DNA of 64,000 nt from Manihot esculenta (taxonomy: Eukaryota > Streptophyta > Magnoliopsida > Malpighiales > Euphorbiaceae), in the NCBI RefSeq assembly GCF_001659605.2, contig NC_035178.2:1481091-1545090 (forward strand), in the 5' to 3' direction. Every line of letters starts with the position of its first letter. Position 1 is the first letter of the stretch. Under the pieces are notes generated by a model, which saw nothing but the letters and a program-made list of their open reading frames with translations, had not been told where the DNA came from and did no database searches. A program made the translations under genes and the position numbers. Of the stretch, positions 21,590 through 33,281 are shown in pieces.

Positions 21590-24500
21590 ATGAAGGCGAC
21601 GAAGAGGCCGATCCACGCAGTGGCTACATGGGTCCAGAGGCAACCGCCCAAGATCAAGGCTTTTTTAGCTATTATTTCTGGGATGGCAGCTTTGGTTTTT
21701 CTTCGTATGGTGGTTCATGATCACGACAACCTATTCGTTGCTGCTGAGGCTGTTCATGCCATTGGAATCTCTGTCCTAATCTACAAGCTCATGAAGGAGA
21801 GGACTTGTGCTGGTAATATAAGCTAATTCTTGGGTTTAATTAATAGGTTTTTGTTTTTCTAGGTGTTATGCAGTACCAGAAAATTTTAGCTCATGTTTTT
21901 GTTACTGTATTGGACCTATGTTATTGAAGTCATGTTTTCGCCATCATAAGTAGAATATAGGATTACTCTTCCTGTTGTGAAAATTTTAGGCAATTCTAGA
22001 TGATCATCAAAGCTTTTGAAGAGATGACCTAAACACTACAAATGTCTAGCTTTCACCTAGTTTTGAACAGCTAAGAGACAAAAAATAATCTTTTGCTTCT
22101 ATTATTGGGGCAGAGTTTCGTGCTTTTCTGGCTTTTTGTGGTACCAATATGGTAATAGAACATCGGTGGCTCTTACAAAATAAGGCAAGACCAGTTTCAT
22201 ATATCCTCTAATAGACAAATTGCTTACCATTTGTCCCCTGGTTGTGATCACTCTCATTTTGGAGCCTGTAATTTATATAAATTCTTAATGGAGAATTTGT
22301 AAAAGAATAATAATTTGGTACTTTGGTTGCCGACCAAAAGGTTTGTTTATTGGGAACTTTGAAGCCTTTCATTTTTAACGCACGCACCATCAGCTTGTGC
22401 CCTAGTTGTGGTGATAAATCTTGCTATTGATTTAACTTCCACTTTAGTTAGTTCTATATGGTTTTACAAATTTGAGTTCTTTGCAGGACTTTCACTGAAA
22501 TCACAGGAGCTGACAGCTATATTTTTAGCTGTTAGACTATATTGCAGCTTGGTCATGGAATATGACATACACACGTTACTTGATTCAGCTACATTGCTGA
22601 CCACACTATGGGTGATTTATATGATTCGCTTCAAATTGAGGTCCAGTTACATGGATGACAAAGACAACTTTGCAATTTACTATGTGGTGAGTCTTTTTTT
22701 ACACTAATATCTTTATCATCTTTATCTTTGTTTGACTGAACTATTATTGAAAATTTCTAAGCGCATTCTCTCCTGAAGCTGCCAATACTCTTATCCATTT
22801 TGGTTTTGTTTCTCAAAACATTAATTCGTGATGTTGTTTTGGACGTGTGTGCCCCTTGTCTGAGGGATGATGGGCTTGGGTATTCTTGTATCCAGTTGAG
22901 CAGTGACACTGTTTTATTGTTTCAGAGAGATGCTGAAATAAGGGGAATATTTTCTTTTAATCTCCTTGCACAGAGTTATTCACGTTCATTTCCCTGCAGC
23001 CAGGATGCATTTCATTTCATTTAATCAGTGATGGTTCAGAATTATTTTAATTGATTTTTTTGGGTCGTTTTATGACTCCAGGAGGCATAACAACTACACA
23101 TTAGAGCTCAAACAAGTGATAGGATCTCTTCTCCTTTGTTTTTTTTTCTTGGGAATTTCATGGGATGTGGATTCTGATTGCATTTTTTGAAGCTGCTTTG
23201 TTGGCATAAGTACCAACAGTTTTGATTGTCTGTTTCTCTCAGAACATCAATGGTCATGATCTTGGAGAACCTTTTCAGTTTTTATGTGGCATTTTGTGTT
23301 TACCTTTGTTTTGAGTAGAAAGAAAAAATGGTTATTTTGCATCAGCGTTTAGCATGTAAATGAATTTTGATGTTCTTGTTGGCTTCTATCAATTAATGGC
23401 AGCCTGTAGGCTGGAAATACCTAACTTTTACATCACCCGTAAGGTTTTGTGAATGAATTGTGCTTCCGTTCCCTCTAATTAGTCTTAGCCAATACTATAT
23501 TGAAAGGGATCTGATAATGTATCTATATCAATGGTAGGGCCAGCTTGCTATATGAATTATTGGTTTGATTTTGGATGCAACTCAATTTGATTTTGGCATT
23601 ACTACCAATATGAATTCTTGGTCTGATTTTGGAATTACCATCAATTTGGAGGATTTCTACTTAGGCTTGTGAATTTAAAACTGCAAAAAACAGTGATGAC
23701 TATTGTTAATATAATTTCTATTTCAATATCTTGTTTTTCCCTATCTTTATCTTCCTGAGTCTTTTCTTTTTCTTTTTTGGTAATCTTGATGCAGTTGATA
23801 CCTTGTGTTGTGCTCTCTTTGCTTATTCATCCAACAACACAGCATCATTTAATAAACAGGATTTGCTGGTCTTTCTGTGTTTTTCTTGAAGCTGTTTCAG
23901 TATTGCCTCAGCTTCGGGTTATGCAGAACACAAAGGTATGTTGAGGTGTGGAATGTGGATGCCTTTTGCCTTCTCCTTTTCTTTTTTTTTTCACTGGGTG
24001 ATGGTGCATTACCGCTTTCCAGATCACAAATTGCAAAAGTTACATTGATGGTTATGCAAATTTTCTGTGCAACTAATGTTCCTTTGAACCTTTATTTATT
24101 TATAGATGGAGTTTTTATTCGCAGATGGCCTACTTCTGCTCATCTTCCTTTTGTTTGATTTCAGATTGTTGAACCTTTCACAGCACATTATGTATTTGCA
24201 CTTGGAATTGCACGGTTCTTGAGTTGTGCGCATTGGGTGCTCCAGGTTTGATAATGCATCTTCCAACTCCTTGAACTCTCGTAGATGCCTGTGAATGTGT
24301 TTTCTGTGGTTTGTCAACTTTGGCAGTGAAATCTTCCTTCGTCAGGGGTCTAGTTGATGCACACATTAGTCTTCTACTTGTCTGTGAAACACGGAGATGT
24401 GTATGCTCACGTGTTGTTTAAGCTGATTCACTGTCAATGCGTGTTTCTTTGTTCATGCAGGTATTGGATACTCGAGGACGCCTTTTGACGGCACTGGGCT

Positions 24501-24705
24501 ATGGATTGTGGCCTCCTATGGTCCTCCTTTCAGAAATTGTGCAGACTTTCATTCTCGCGGATTTTTGTTACTACTATGTGAAGAGGTGGGTTAACAGCCA
24601 TTAATATTCCGAGATGATTTCTTTGATTCTCTTAACATGTAATTGTGTTTTTGCAGTCTCGTTGGTGGACAGCTTGTTCTTCGTCTCCCCTCAGGAGTAG
24701 TGTAA
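21590..24705 (+). CDS. ERD2/KDEL-receptor-like membrane protein
   Basis: Six exons: 21590-21812, 22487-22686, 23795-23935, 24165-24245, 24461-24585 and 24657-24705, giving 272 residues. Typical ERD2 proteins are about 212-215 residues; this one has the 272-residue length of the plant ERD2-like subfamily, with an extra N-terminal arm (KRPIHAVATWVQRQPPKIKAF). Hydrophobic helices follow in the family order, including LWVIYMIRFKLRSSYMDDKDNF, the family-conserved loop, then LEAVSVLPQLRVMQ and EPFTAHYVFALGIARFLSCAHWVLQ. The fold has seven membrane helices. Canonical ERD2 retrieves HDEL/KDEL proteins from Golgi to ER; whether this longer paralogue does so is not known from sequence. A GASA gene follows on the same strand, as I recall for At1g75760/At1g75750. 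Confidence 0.93.
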
Positions 24706-25523
24706 GGCAATTGAATAGGCAAAAGTTCATTCAGAAATGGCTTCACAGAGGGCAGTGCAGCACAGCTCAGCTGCTTCTATGGGGGGGGGGGGGGGGGGGC
24801 AGCACTTGGGATAAGCTTGTATACACATTCTAATTTGCAGCCAATTAGGATTTATCTTTGTAGGTGGACTGTAGAGTTGGCGATACATTGGATTTTTGGT
24901 TTCTCATAATATAATAATTTAATAGAATTATTAGATTGCATATATTTTTTAGACTTGCGGGTCTAGTCCACTTGCAAGGCCACCTTGACTGGGTAATTAT
25001 TGGTCGAGTTAAATCCAGTTTTAATCTAATTATTTCTTTTAATTATTTCTTTTGAAAAAAATATATTAAAAATCACAGTGATTAAATTGAAACGGAATCA
25101 AAATGAACATGGACCGAAAGTGGGAGAAATTCTGCAATCTAATTCCGATTACTCCAACCCCATCTCTAATGTAAAGGAAAAGATATCATGAATCAACTCC
25201 CTTCTACAGATGTTAGAAGCAAATTAATTTGATCAGTGGCCAGATGCTTTAAGCAGCCGCGAAAATGACCAAAGCAGTGATCCGAAGGACAACATCATTG
25301 AATTCAATAAGTTTCTTCATTCTGACAACCTAAATGTATCTTAATAAGCGTATCTCTATACTTAAAAGCAACATTAAACACCCTCCACTAAGTTTCTTTC
25401 CATTGCTTTCCCAGCTAGACAAGAAAAGGAAGGAAAATGATTTACATCTAAAATATATTTTTATGTATTTTTATTTAATTTACAAAATTTCACCTACTTT
25501 CAATGAATTCTTGTATAGACTCT
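24706..25523. other. 3' flank of the receptor gene and GASA upstream region
   Basis: The first 150 bp are probably 3' UTR and include the G tract at 24781. The remainder is AT-rich promoter-side sequence with no coding signal. Confidence 0.5.
24781..24799 (+). repeat. 19-base G homopolymer
   Basis: An uninterrupted run of 19 G in the likely 3' UTR of the ERD2-like gene, 75 bp after the stop. It could form a G-quadruplex in RNA. Long homopolymers are also prone to length error in assembly, so the exact count is uncertain. Confidence 0.8.
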
Positions 25524-25530
25524 CTATAAA
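25524..25530 (+). promoter_or_regulatory. TATA box of the GASA gene
   Basis: CTATAAA lies 80 bp before the GASA ATG at 25610, a normal spacing for a short-leader plant gene. A GA tract (25578-25592) lies between them in the leader. Confidence 0.6.
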
Positions 25531-25609
25531 TACTATCCTTTTTACCGCAGTACGTACACCAATTCACAAAATTAAAAAGAGAGAGAGAGAGGAATTAGGC
25601 TATCAAGCA

Positions 25610-26084
25610 ATGGGCGTCCTGAAGACTTTACTCCTCGTAATTGTTCCTCTAGCATTTATCTGCTATCTTGTTCAATCTGATCAAATGGTAAATTAACCAA
25701 CCGTTCATTCTTAACTATTCTTTATTCTGTTTCTTGCTAACAAGGCAACAGCCATATCTTGATTTTGCATCGGCAATGTTTCAGGTCATCGAAGAAGTGG
25801 TGGATGCTTCGTTGCCACAACAAATAGGTATATTCTTCTTCAATGGTCTATGCATGTGTATATTATACATATTTATTAGTTTTGTTTTGTGGGGTTAATT
25901 AGATTGCGATGGAGCTTGTGCTGCGAGGTGCCAATTGTCATCGAGGCCACACCTGTGCAAGAGAGCATGTGGGACGTGCTGTGCCCGTTGCAACTGCGTT
26001 CCTCCTGGAACTTCCGGCAACTATGATGCATGTCCCTGCTACGCCAATATGACAACCCACGGTGGCCGGCACAAGTGTCCCTGA
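25610..26084 (+). CDS. GASA/snakin cysteine-rich secreted peptide
   Basis: Three exons: 25610-25687, 25785-25827 and 25903-26084, giving 100 residues. The N-terminal 23 or so residues are a signal peptide (MGVLKTLLLVIVPLAFICYL), followed by a short acidic spacer. The C-terminal 60 residues hold the 12-cysteine GASA domain in its standard spacing (DCDGACAARC, then HLCKRACGTCCARCNCVPPG, then the CPCY...KCP end). GASA peptides are secreted, often gibberellin-responsive, and act in growth and redox control; snakins in the family are antimicrobial. Which role applies here cannot be told from sequence. Confidence 0.95.
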
Positions 26085-28412
26085 CTCACTGCCACTGCTT
26101 TTGCTCCTCTTCTCTCCTCTCTCTATATAATCTATCAAATGGATTAGACATTGTGAAATGAATGATACATGAGTGATAATTTATGGTCATCTTTAAATTC
26201 CCTGTAAAATAATTTGTACAAGGCAACAACTAATAAGACCAAAAGAACAACTAAAACGGTGTCATTTTGAAAGCAATTCCCTACATTTAAATAAAAATTG
26301 GTGGCTTTTGGCACACGCCATGTGCACAGTCTACACAGCTCATGGTCTAGCTCATTAAGACCTGGTAGTTATAATTAAGGCACGAGGAAGGTAAATATTA
26401 AATGCTTTGTAATTAATGAGGCCAACAGTCGAATTCTTAGTAATATTTTTTTAATGTATTTTAAACAAACAATAATTACAATTTTCGTTCATGTATATTT
26501 TTTTAAATTATCTATTATTTTAAGAATTTCAACATAATATTAATTTTATCTTTATATAGTTTTAAATTATTCAATATTACTGTATGAAAAAAAATTCATT
26601 ATATAAATAATATTTTAAATAAATTATTTTAAAATTAATATTATCAATTTTTTTATTAGTTGAAGTAGCATAATAATAACTATATTAATATTAAGCGCAA
26701 CTGTGTCATTAGCACTAGTGCAAGATGTCTGAATCCTGAAAAATTAACCCAAGTCACGCGCGATGCATGAGTAGATTGCATTTAGCGATAAGTCACAGCG
26801 AAATAAATCATCGCGTCTCCTAATAATTAATCCTTAATTTAAAGTAATAATAATAATCACCATAATCTATCCAATTAATCGAAAATTTCTATAAATTGAT
26901 TTCATTTTAACTCATATTTTATTAAAAATATATTATAAAATTGAAAGAAAATTGTTTTGTTGATACAGGAACCAATTTTTTTTTTTAAATTATTTTCTCG
27001 TGACCGCTGAATTTCACTACCTCGGTTGCTCACGATAACAGCTCATGACTTGAAGGTTTTTAAGTTTTCCGCGTGAGCCAGATTCGGCTTGTTCAATCTT
27101 AAGACCGGGCCCCATTTAAATTTCTCAATCAAACTGACCCTGCCTTTTCCGACCCAATGATCAGACCTCCTCTAAACTCAGCCTTAATCTTCTCTTTCAG
27201 CCCAGTCCAGAAGAAAGAATGTGGGCAGCCCATCCGTCTAGTGAGTCTCCCAGTATGCGTGCCAGAGGAGAATTAAATGGTCGTTATGCATAGGATAGAG
27301 ATCTGATACTCTCGTACGTCCGTATCAGTATGACAGAGACAGGTGACCCAATGAAAATAAGGTCGTTACACGTCACTAGCAGGCAAAGAAAAAAAATAAA
27401 AGGGGAAGAACACCCTCCTCTCAGACTAAACTTACAGAACCATTTGTAAATCCTATATTTTCTGAATCTCAGATTATCACTCTTGAATAATTGAGTTATT
27501 AATTATTTGAATTATTATAATTTTATAATAATATTTTATTTTTGCTATATTTAATGTTTTATAAGCATTATGGTGTATGTAAAAAAATTATTACTTCAAA
27601 TAAAATTACATCATTTGATTTTCTTATTAAAGTAATTAAATGGTTGCATTTAATTCAAAATAAAATTTTTAAAAAGTGAGGTGATTAATATTAATATTTA
27701 CAAAAGAATAAGGCTACCCACCCTTAAAAACCGTGTTTTTATTTTATTTTATTTTATATTTGTTAATGTTTCTCTTAATCTCTTCTATCTTTTTCAAATT
27801 TAATATTTTCTATATGATCATCGATAATTGTTCTCACAAGTAATTATCCTCTCCATCCCTTTTTTTTTGTGTATTTTTTCTTTTTTTTTTTCCTCTGTGA
27901 TAATTTTAGATATAAGAAAATGTTAAGTGGATGTACTTATATCTATTATTTAATATGTTTGATTTTTTTTTATCTTTATTTTGTAGAATTGGTTATCCTA
28001 GTTGAATTTTTAATTTTTTTAGTATTTAAATGTGCTATTTCATATTTTTATTATTTTGATAGTAATGCAGTTCGAAATATAGGTATATTTTCTAATATAA
28101 AATTAAAAATTTAAAGATTATCAGATTAAATTCATAAATCGATCCTACTAAAACAATCATAAATCTCCATCATATATATAATGTGCGTTCTGCTTATTGA
28201 TCAAGTTAAATACTTGTCAATAAGGTTCAATTTTTCAAAAAAAAAATAATAAATAATTTTCATATAATTAATTTAAACTGAAATTATTTATATAAAAAAT
28301 AAAAAAATTTATTATTTAATTTCTGAATATTGTTGTTATTAACAAATTATCATGTATTTTTAGAAACCATTCTTATCTTCTTTCTATTTTCATAGCAACA
28401 TTATTAGACAGT
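26085..28412. other. AT-rich intergenic region
   Basis: More than 2 kb of AT-rich DNA. A patch of normal composition at about 26990-27420 could be an old repeat remnant. Frames in it are short and interrupted, so nothing is called. Confidence 0.45.
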
Positions 28413-28492
28413 TTGGTTTAACATTTATGGGGAATGTGAGAAGTGTTAGGGGTTGGTTTAACATTTATGGGGAATGTGAGAAGTGTTAGGGG
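28413..28492. repeat. perfect 40-bp tandem duplication
   Basis: Two identical 40-bp units (28413-28452 and 28453-28492), starting TTGGTTTAACATTTATGGGG and ending GTGTTAGGGG. Identity suggests a recent slip or repair event. Confidence 0.92.
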
Positions 28493-29229
28493 AAGGGATA
28501 GGATTGTGCCTTTAAAAGGGAGTCACACACGTAGGGTGCAGGGTTTGGAGAGCTTAGGAAACCATGATGCATGACTCTCAACACCTGCACCATATATGCC
28601 TGCACCTGGATTTAGTGAGCATTTATGTAACGATCCGGAAACCGGACCGCTACCGGCGCTAGGATTCAGATCAACTTAAGGTCGCCGGAACCCATAGCAA
28701 GCCTACTATGCATCCTGTGTACCTGATAAAATCTCATACATGATCATACATTTTCATAAAAATTTTAAAAATTTCATATACCAAACTCGACCTGTGCATT
28801 TATCATAGACTGTATACATAAAATCCCACACTAGAGCCCTCATCAAATGTTCTAGTATGGTCAACATCACATACATCAAGCTTGGTACAACATAACTCAT
28901 CATAACAACCTTTCTATAATAATCATATTCACAGGGATTTACAAAAAAACATAAGATAGGGCAAAGCACAAATCTAATCCATTACATAATACATGTCCAC
29001 TACTATACTATTACATAACTTATACCAGCCTCTAGTCGACTTCCCAAGCTATTCTTGACCCTGCAAACCTGAGGTTAGGGGAAATGGATAAGCTATAAGA
29101 GCCTAGTGAGCAGAACTATAAAAAAACAGTTTAATAAACATATGCTCATATGAAATGCGTCACATCACAAACAATACACATCAAGGATGGACTTGTCACC
29201 AGTAACCCTCTACATATTCCAAATAATGT

Positions 29230-29234
29230 CTGGC
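29230..29234. repeat. CTGGC target-site duplication, left copy
   Basis: CTGGC lies just before the TG of the solo LTR and recurs at 31626-31630 just after its CA end. Confidence 0.85.
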
Positions 29235-31625
29235 TGTAATACCCGGCTAGAATCCGGCATCGGGATTCCTGCCTTCCGGCGGAATCTAGGGTGTTGGATC
29301 TCTCTAGAAGGGGTAAAAATGTGTTTTCTAAAATGTTTTCACGTGATTTCATGGTTTTAAATGAAAAAGAATTGAGTTTTGAAAAGGAAAAGACCAAGGA
29401 GGCGTTTGCCAGGTTCGGCCACCGAAAGTGAAGTTCGGCCGCCGAACATGGAAAGGTTTCGGAAGTGCTTTTGGCCTCCGAAAGTCTTGTTTAAACGAGC
29501 CAAGGTTCGGCCGCCGAAAGTCAAGTTCGGCCGCCGAACATGCATGAGTTTAGGGGGCACGTTAGGCTGCCGAAGGTCTTCGACCAGGCCACCTATAAAG
29601 GGCCCTCAGATCGGAAATGGGTGAGTTTTCTCCCCATTCTCGAGCTCAGGTGAGTTTATGCCTTCCTTTGGTCGTTTTCGTGTTTTCTCTACCCATCTCT
29701 CAAGTTTTTCATGATTTTTACCCTTGTGTTTGAAGATTTAAAGCTTAAAAGGAGTTTTGGGAGCTTGGAGCTTTTGGAGCTTGGATTCTCCACTCCTCCG
29801 AGTTAAGGGTCACACCACCCTCGATCTTCAAGAGGTAAGTGTAGATCCTTGCTTCCCTAGTGTTTTCATGAAGTTTTAAGTAAGTTCTATGAAGTTTTTG
29901 ATGGTTGAGTATGGGTAGATATGCATGTTTAGGTTTATGTGGGTTTTATACCCAATGTATGTTATGTGATGTTTGTGTTGAGGAGTTTATGTTAGTTTAT
30001 GCTCCTTTATACTTGTGGGAGTGAGTATGCATGATTGGGAGAGAGTATGTAAGGATTTGGGGTGTTTTGAGTTTGGTTTTTGGCTTGGCAGAATCGGACC
30101 TGTCGTCCAGAGGGGACCAGGTTCGGCCGCCGAAAGGAGTTTCGGCCGCCGAACCTGTATGGGAGGCAGCCTTTCGGCTGCCGAACGTGCCCCCGAAGGA
30201 GGGACTTTCGTTTCTGTCCAGGGGTTTCGGCCGCCGAACCTGCCGCCGAACTTACCCGAGTTTCGTCTCTGGAAGGGACTTTCGGCCGCCGAAGGTGCCG
30301 CCGAAAGTGCCCTGTCCAGCCGTTTCTTGGGTGTTTTCTATGTATGTTTAAGTGATGTTTAGAGGGGTTTTAGGGGGTATGCTTATGAGTTGTTAGAGTG
30401 TGTTTGGCACCTCATTCGAGTCCACCTATGTAGGACCGGACCCGAGGGACCGAGGAGGCCATCAGTGGTAGCTGTTGCCGAGTCAGTCAGCGTCGGCTAC
30501 AGAGGTGAGTAGAACTAAACTTAATCTTTTATGCACAAAATCTAATGCCTAAAGCATGTTCATGCATCATGATTATGTATAGTAGGTTGATTGCACTAGT
30601 TCACGAATATGTTGCATTGCATTATTTCATGTTGATGCTGAGGTAGGGTGGACCGAGGCGACTTCAATAGCCCATATCTGTCACGAGTCTTGTCTTTGTC
30701 CTTTGAGAGCCGGACAAGTACATGTAGGAAAGTCCATGTGAGCTCTCTGTGGACCAGACACCATGTCATGTATGTTACAGGCCTTTGTGAGCTCCTATGG
30801 GGGAGCCGGGCACCGACAGAGGGATTTTTGATGTCATGTCCATCCTCTGAGAGGAAAGATGCATGCGAAAAGACAGACTCTCAGAAACCAGGGTCCGTGG
30901 GGAATAAATCTTGCATAAGCCCCGAGACGGACAAGATTATGTGATTTCTCTGTGTTATGACGCATTTCATGAAAGCATGTAATTAATGAACTGTTTTCTC
31001 TGTTTCTACTCACTGGGCTTTTTAGCTCACCCCTCTCCCCTAACCCCAGTGTTGCAGGTTTAAGTCAGAGCTCAGAAGTCAGCAGGGTAAAGATTAAGAG
31101 ACGTGTGTTTTATGTAATAGTTCATGTTTATGTATCAGTTTAGTAGTTTTAGAAGTGGACATGTAATATACGTTGATGTAATGTAATTTGAGATAATGTA
31201 TGTAATGTTAAGTAAAGTTGTGTCTATGGATTAGTTGTGCTTGGCCCTATAGAATGGTTAGTCCCTGTTAATGCATGGTTATGTTTATGTTATATGTTGA
31301 GTTGAGAACCAAACTTGAGGCATGTAATGTTACCCCATTGGAGTATATGATGAGGACTCCAGTAGAGGTTTTTATGATTTTATGAGCTTATGATGAAAGT
31401 TTCATGTCAGGATACATGCACAGGTCAGGTTTGGGGTTCAACAGATGTTCAGTTTTTTTTCATGTTTTTTTTTAGGGTTAAGTTTAATCATGTATGGGAT
31501 TTGACCAGGTAACAGTATGTATGTTTGGCTTGCTACGGGTCCCGGCGGCCTTAAGCCGATCTGGATCCTAGCACCGGTGGCGGTTCGGGCCGTTACAGAG
31601 GGGTATCGGTTTTCGGGTCGTTACA
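29235..31625 (+). mobile_element. solo LTR of the same Gypsy family, nested
   Basis: A single 2,391-bp LTR with TG...CA ends (TGTAATACCCGGCTAG to GGTCGTTACA), no interior domain on either side and an exact 5-bp target duplication. Such structures arise when the two LTRs of an inserted element recombine and delete the interior. It sits inside an LTR of the same family in opposite orientation. It contains many TTCGGCCGCCGAA motifs (clusters at about 29415-29545 and 30120-30310). Open frames through these clusters read as Arg-Pro-Pro repeats but are not genes. Confidence 0.88.
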
Positions 31626-31630
31626 CTGGC
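31626..31630. repeat. CTGGC target-site duplication, right copy
   Basis: Matches 29230-29234 and directly follows the solo LTR. Confidence 0.85.
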
Positions 31631-33281
31631 CTTCGACGGAGCTCCTCATGACTTCCTCTTAAACATAACATAACATATCCAACTGTGCCGGGGGCGTAGA
31701 ATGGGCAAGCTCTGGTCTTTCCCTTACATCGTGCCAGGGGCATAGAATGGACAAGCCTTGGTCTTTCCGTATCATATCATATCATAACATCTCGAGGGCT
31801 AGTGGGTCATCCAACATCCATCCACACTAACAATAAATTATGCAATGCAGCATATTCGTGAATTCTAATGCAAACATCCTAATACATAGACATGACATTC
31901 ATAATGCATGAACATGCTTTAAAACTTTGATTACTTTAAAACAATAGATTAGTTTAGTTCTACTCACCTCTGGCTGACGCTCAATTACAACTGTAGCAGC
32001 TGACTCACTGCTGGCCTCTGCGGTCTCTCGGGTCTGATCTTACACAGGTGGATTCAAGTGAGGGACCAAACACAACTCTAACAAGACTCTAAACAACTAT
32101 CCAAAAACCCCCTAAAACATCACCAAACATACATATAAAACAAGCAAAGGAAGGCTGGGCAGAGGACTTTCGGTGGCAGGTTCGGCGGCCGAAGGTTTTC
32201 TATAGATCCGAAAGTCGGGGTCTTTCGGGGGCAGGTTCGGCGGCCGAAGATCCTCCACAGATCCGAAAGTCAGGGACTTTCGGGGGCGGGTTCGGCGGCC
32301 GAGACTCCATTCCAGATCCGAAAGTGCATGCTTTCGGAGGCATGTTAGGCGGCCAAAAGGCTGCCTCCCATGCAAGTTCGGCGGTCGAACCCTACTTCGG
32401 CGGCCGATCCTGGGTTCTCCAGAATGGTAGAACCCGATTCTGCCTCATGCATTTCAACCCCAAAACTCTCAAATCCTCACACCCAACTTCCCACAACAAG
32501 CATACTTACTCCAACATGCAAAAGGGGCATAAAAACTAACTTAAGCCCCAACAACAACAACAAAAATATCACATAAGCATACATTCATCAAAACCCAACT
32601 CAAAGCCTATAACCTTAGATCTAGCCATTTCATGCATTATTTTACCCTTAACCCTTTTTAAAACTTACTTAAAACATAATAAAGAGCAAGGATCTACACT
32701 TACTTCTTGAAGATCGAAGGTAGATGTGATCCCAAACTTAGTGTTGAGGAGAAACGGTCTCCCAAACTTTAAAATCTTGGATCCAAGCTTAAAACTTCAA
32801 AAACAAGCGAAAACTCATGAAAATTTGAAGGAAAAACATAAAATCATCAAAGGAATGGCAAGAACTCACCTTTGCCCAAAAATGGAGAGAGAAACTCCCC
32901 CATTTTCGGACTGGAGGCCTCTTATAGGTGGCTGGCCAGACCACCTTCGGGGGCCGAAAGAGAGCTCCCGCAGCAGCACCATGTTCGGCGGCCGAACCTG
33001 GGCTTGTCCCTCAAAAACATTTTTCTATCAATTTAAAACTTTAACTCAAAACCAATCATGAAAATCATTTTGTAAAAACATATTTTTACCCTTCTAGGAG
33101 GTTCCGACATTCGAGATTCTGGATTCCAACGGAGATTCCGTCAGAAGGTTGGATTTCCGACACTGGAGTCTAGCCGAGTATTACATTCTTCCCCCCTTAA
33201 GAACATTCATCCCCGAATGTTCAAACAACACACAAGCAAACATAACATCAAGAAAGCACATAAAAACATAAAACACTTACT

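Larger units (their letters stand above)
28626..33185 (-). repeat. 3' LTR of a minus-strand Gypsy, split by a nested solo LTR
   Basis: On the minus strand the LTR runs from TGTAATACTCGGCTAG (33185 downward) to CCGGATCGTTACA at 28626. It is interrupted by the plus-strand solo LTR at 29235-31625. Removing that insert and one duplicated 5-bp target leaves about 2,164 bp. A polypurine-type tract (GGGGGGAAGAA on the minus strand, 33186-33196) abuts its U3 end, and the pol remnant lies just beyond. It carries multiple TTCGGCGGCCGAA-type motifs at about 32180-32405. Confidence 0.85.

Noticed and set aside
29379..30362. Overlapping open frames in the solo LTR rich in Arg-Pro-Pro repeats
   Set aside because: They are produced by the repeated TTCGGCCGCCGAA motif read in several frames. 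There is no start context or domain, and the same frames appear in other LTR copies.
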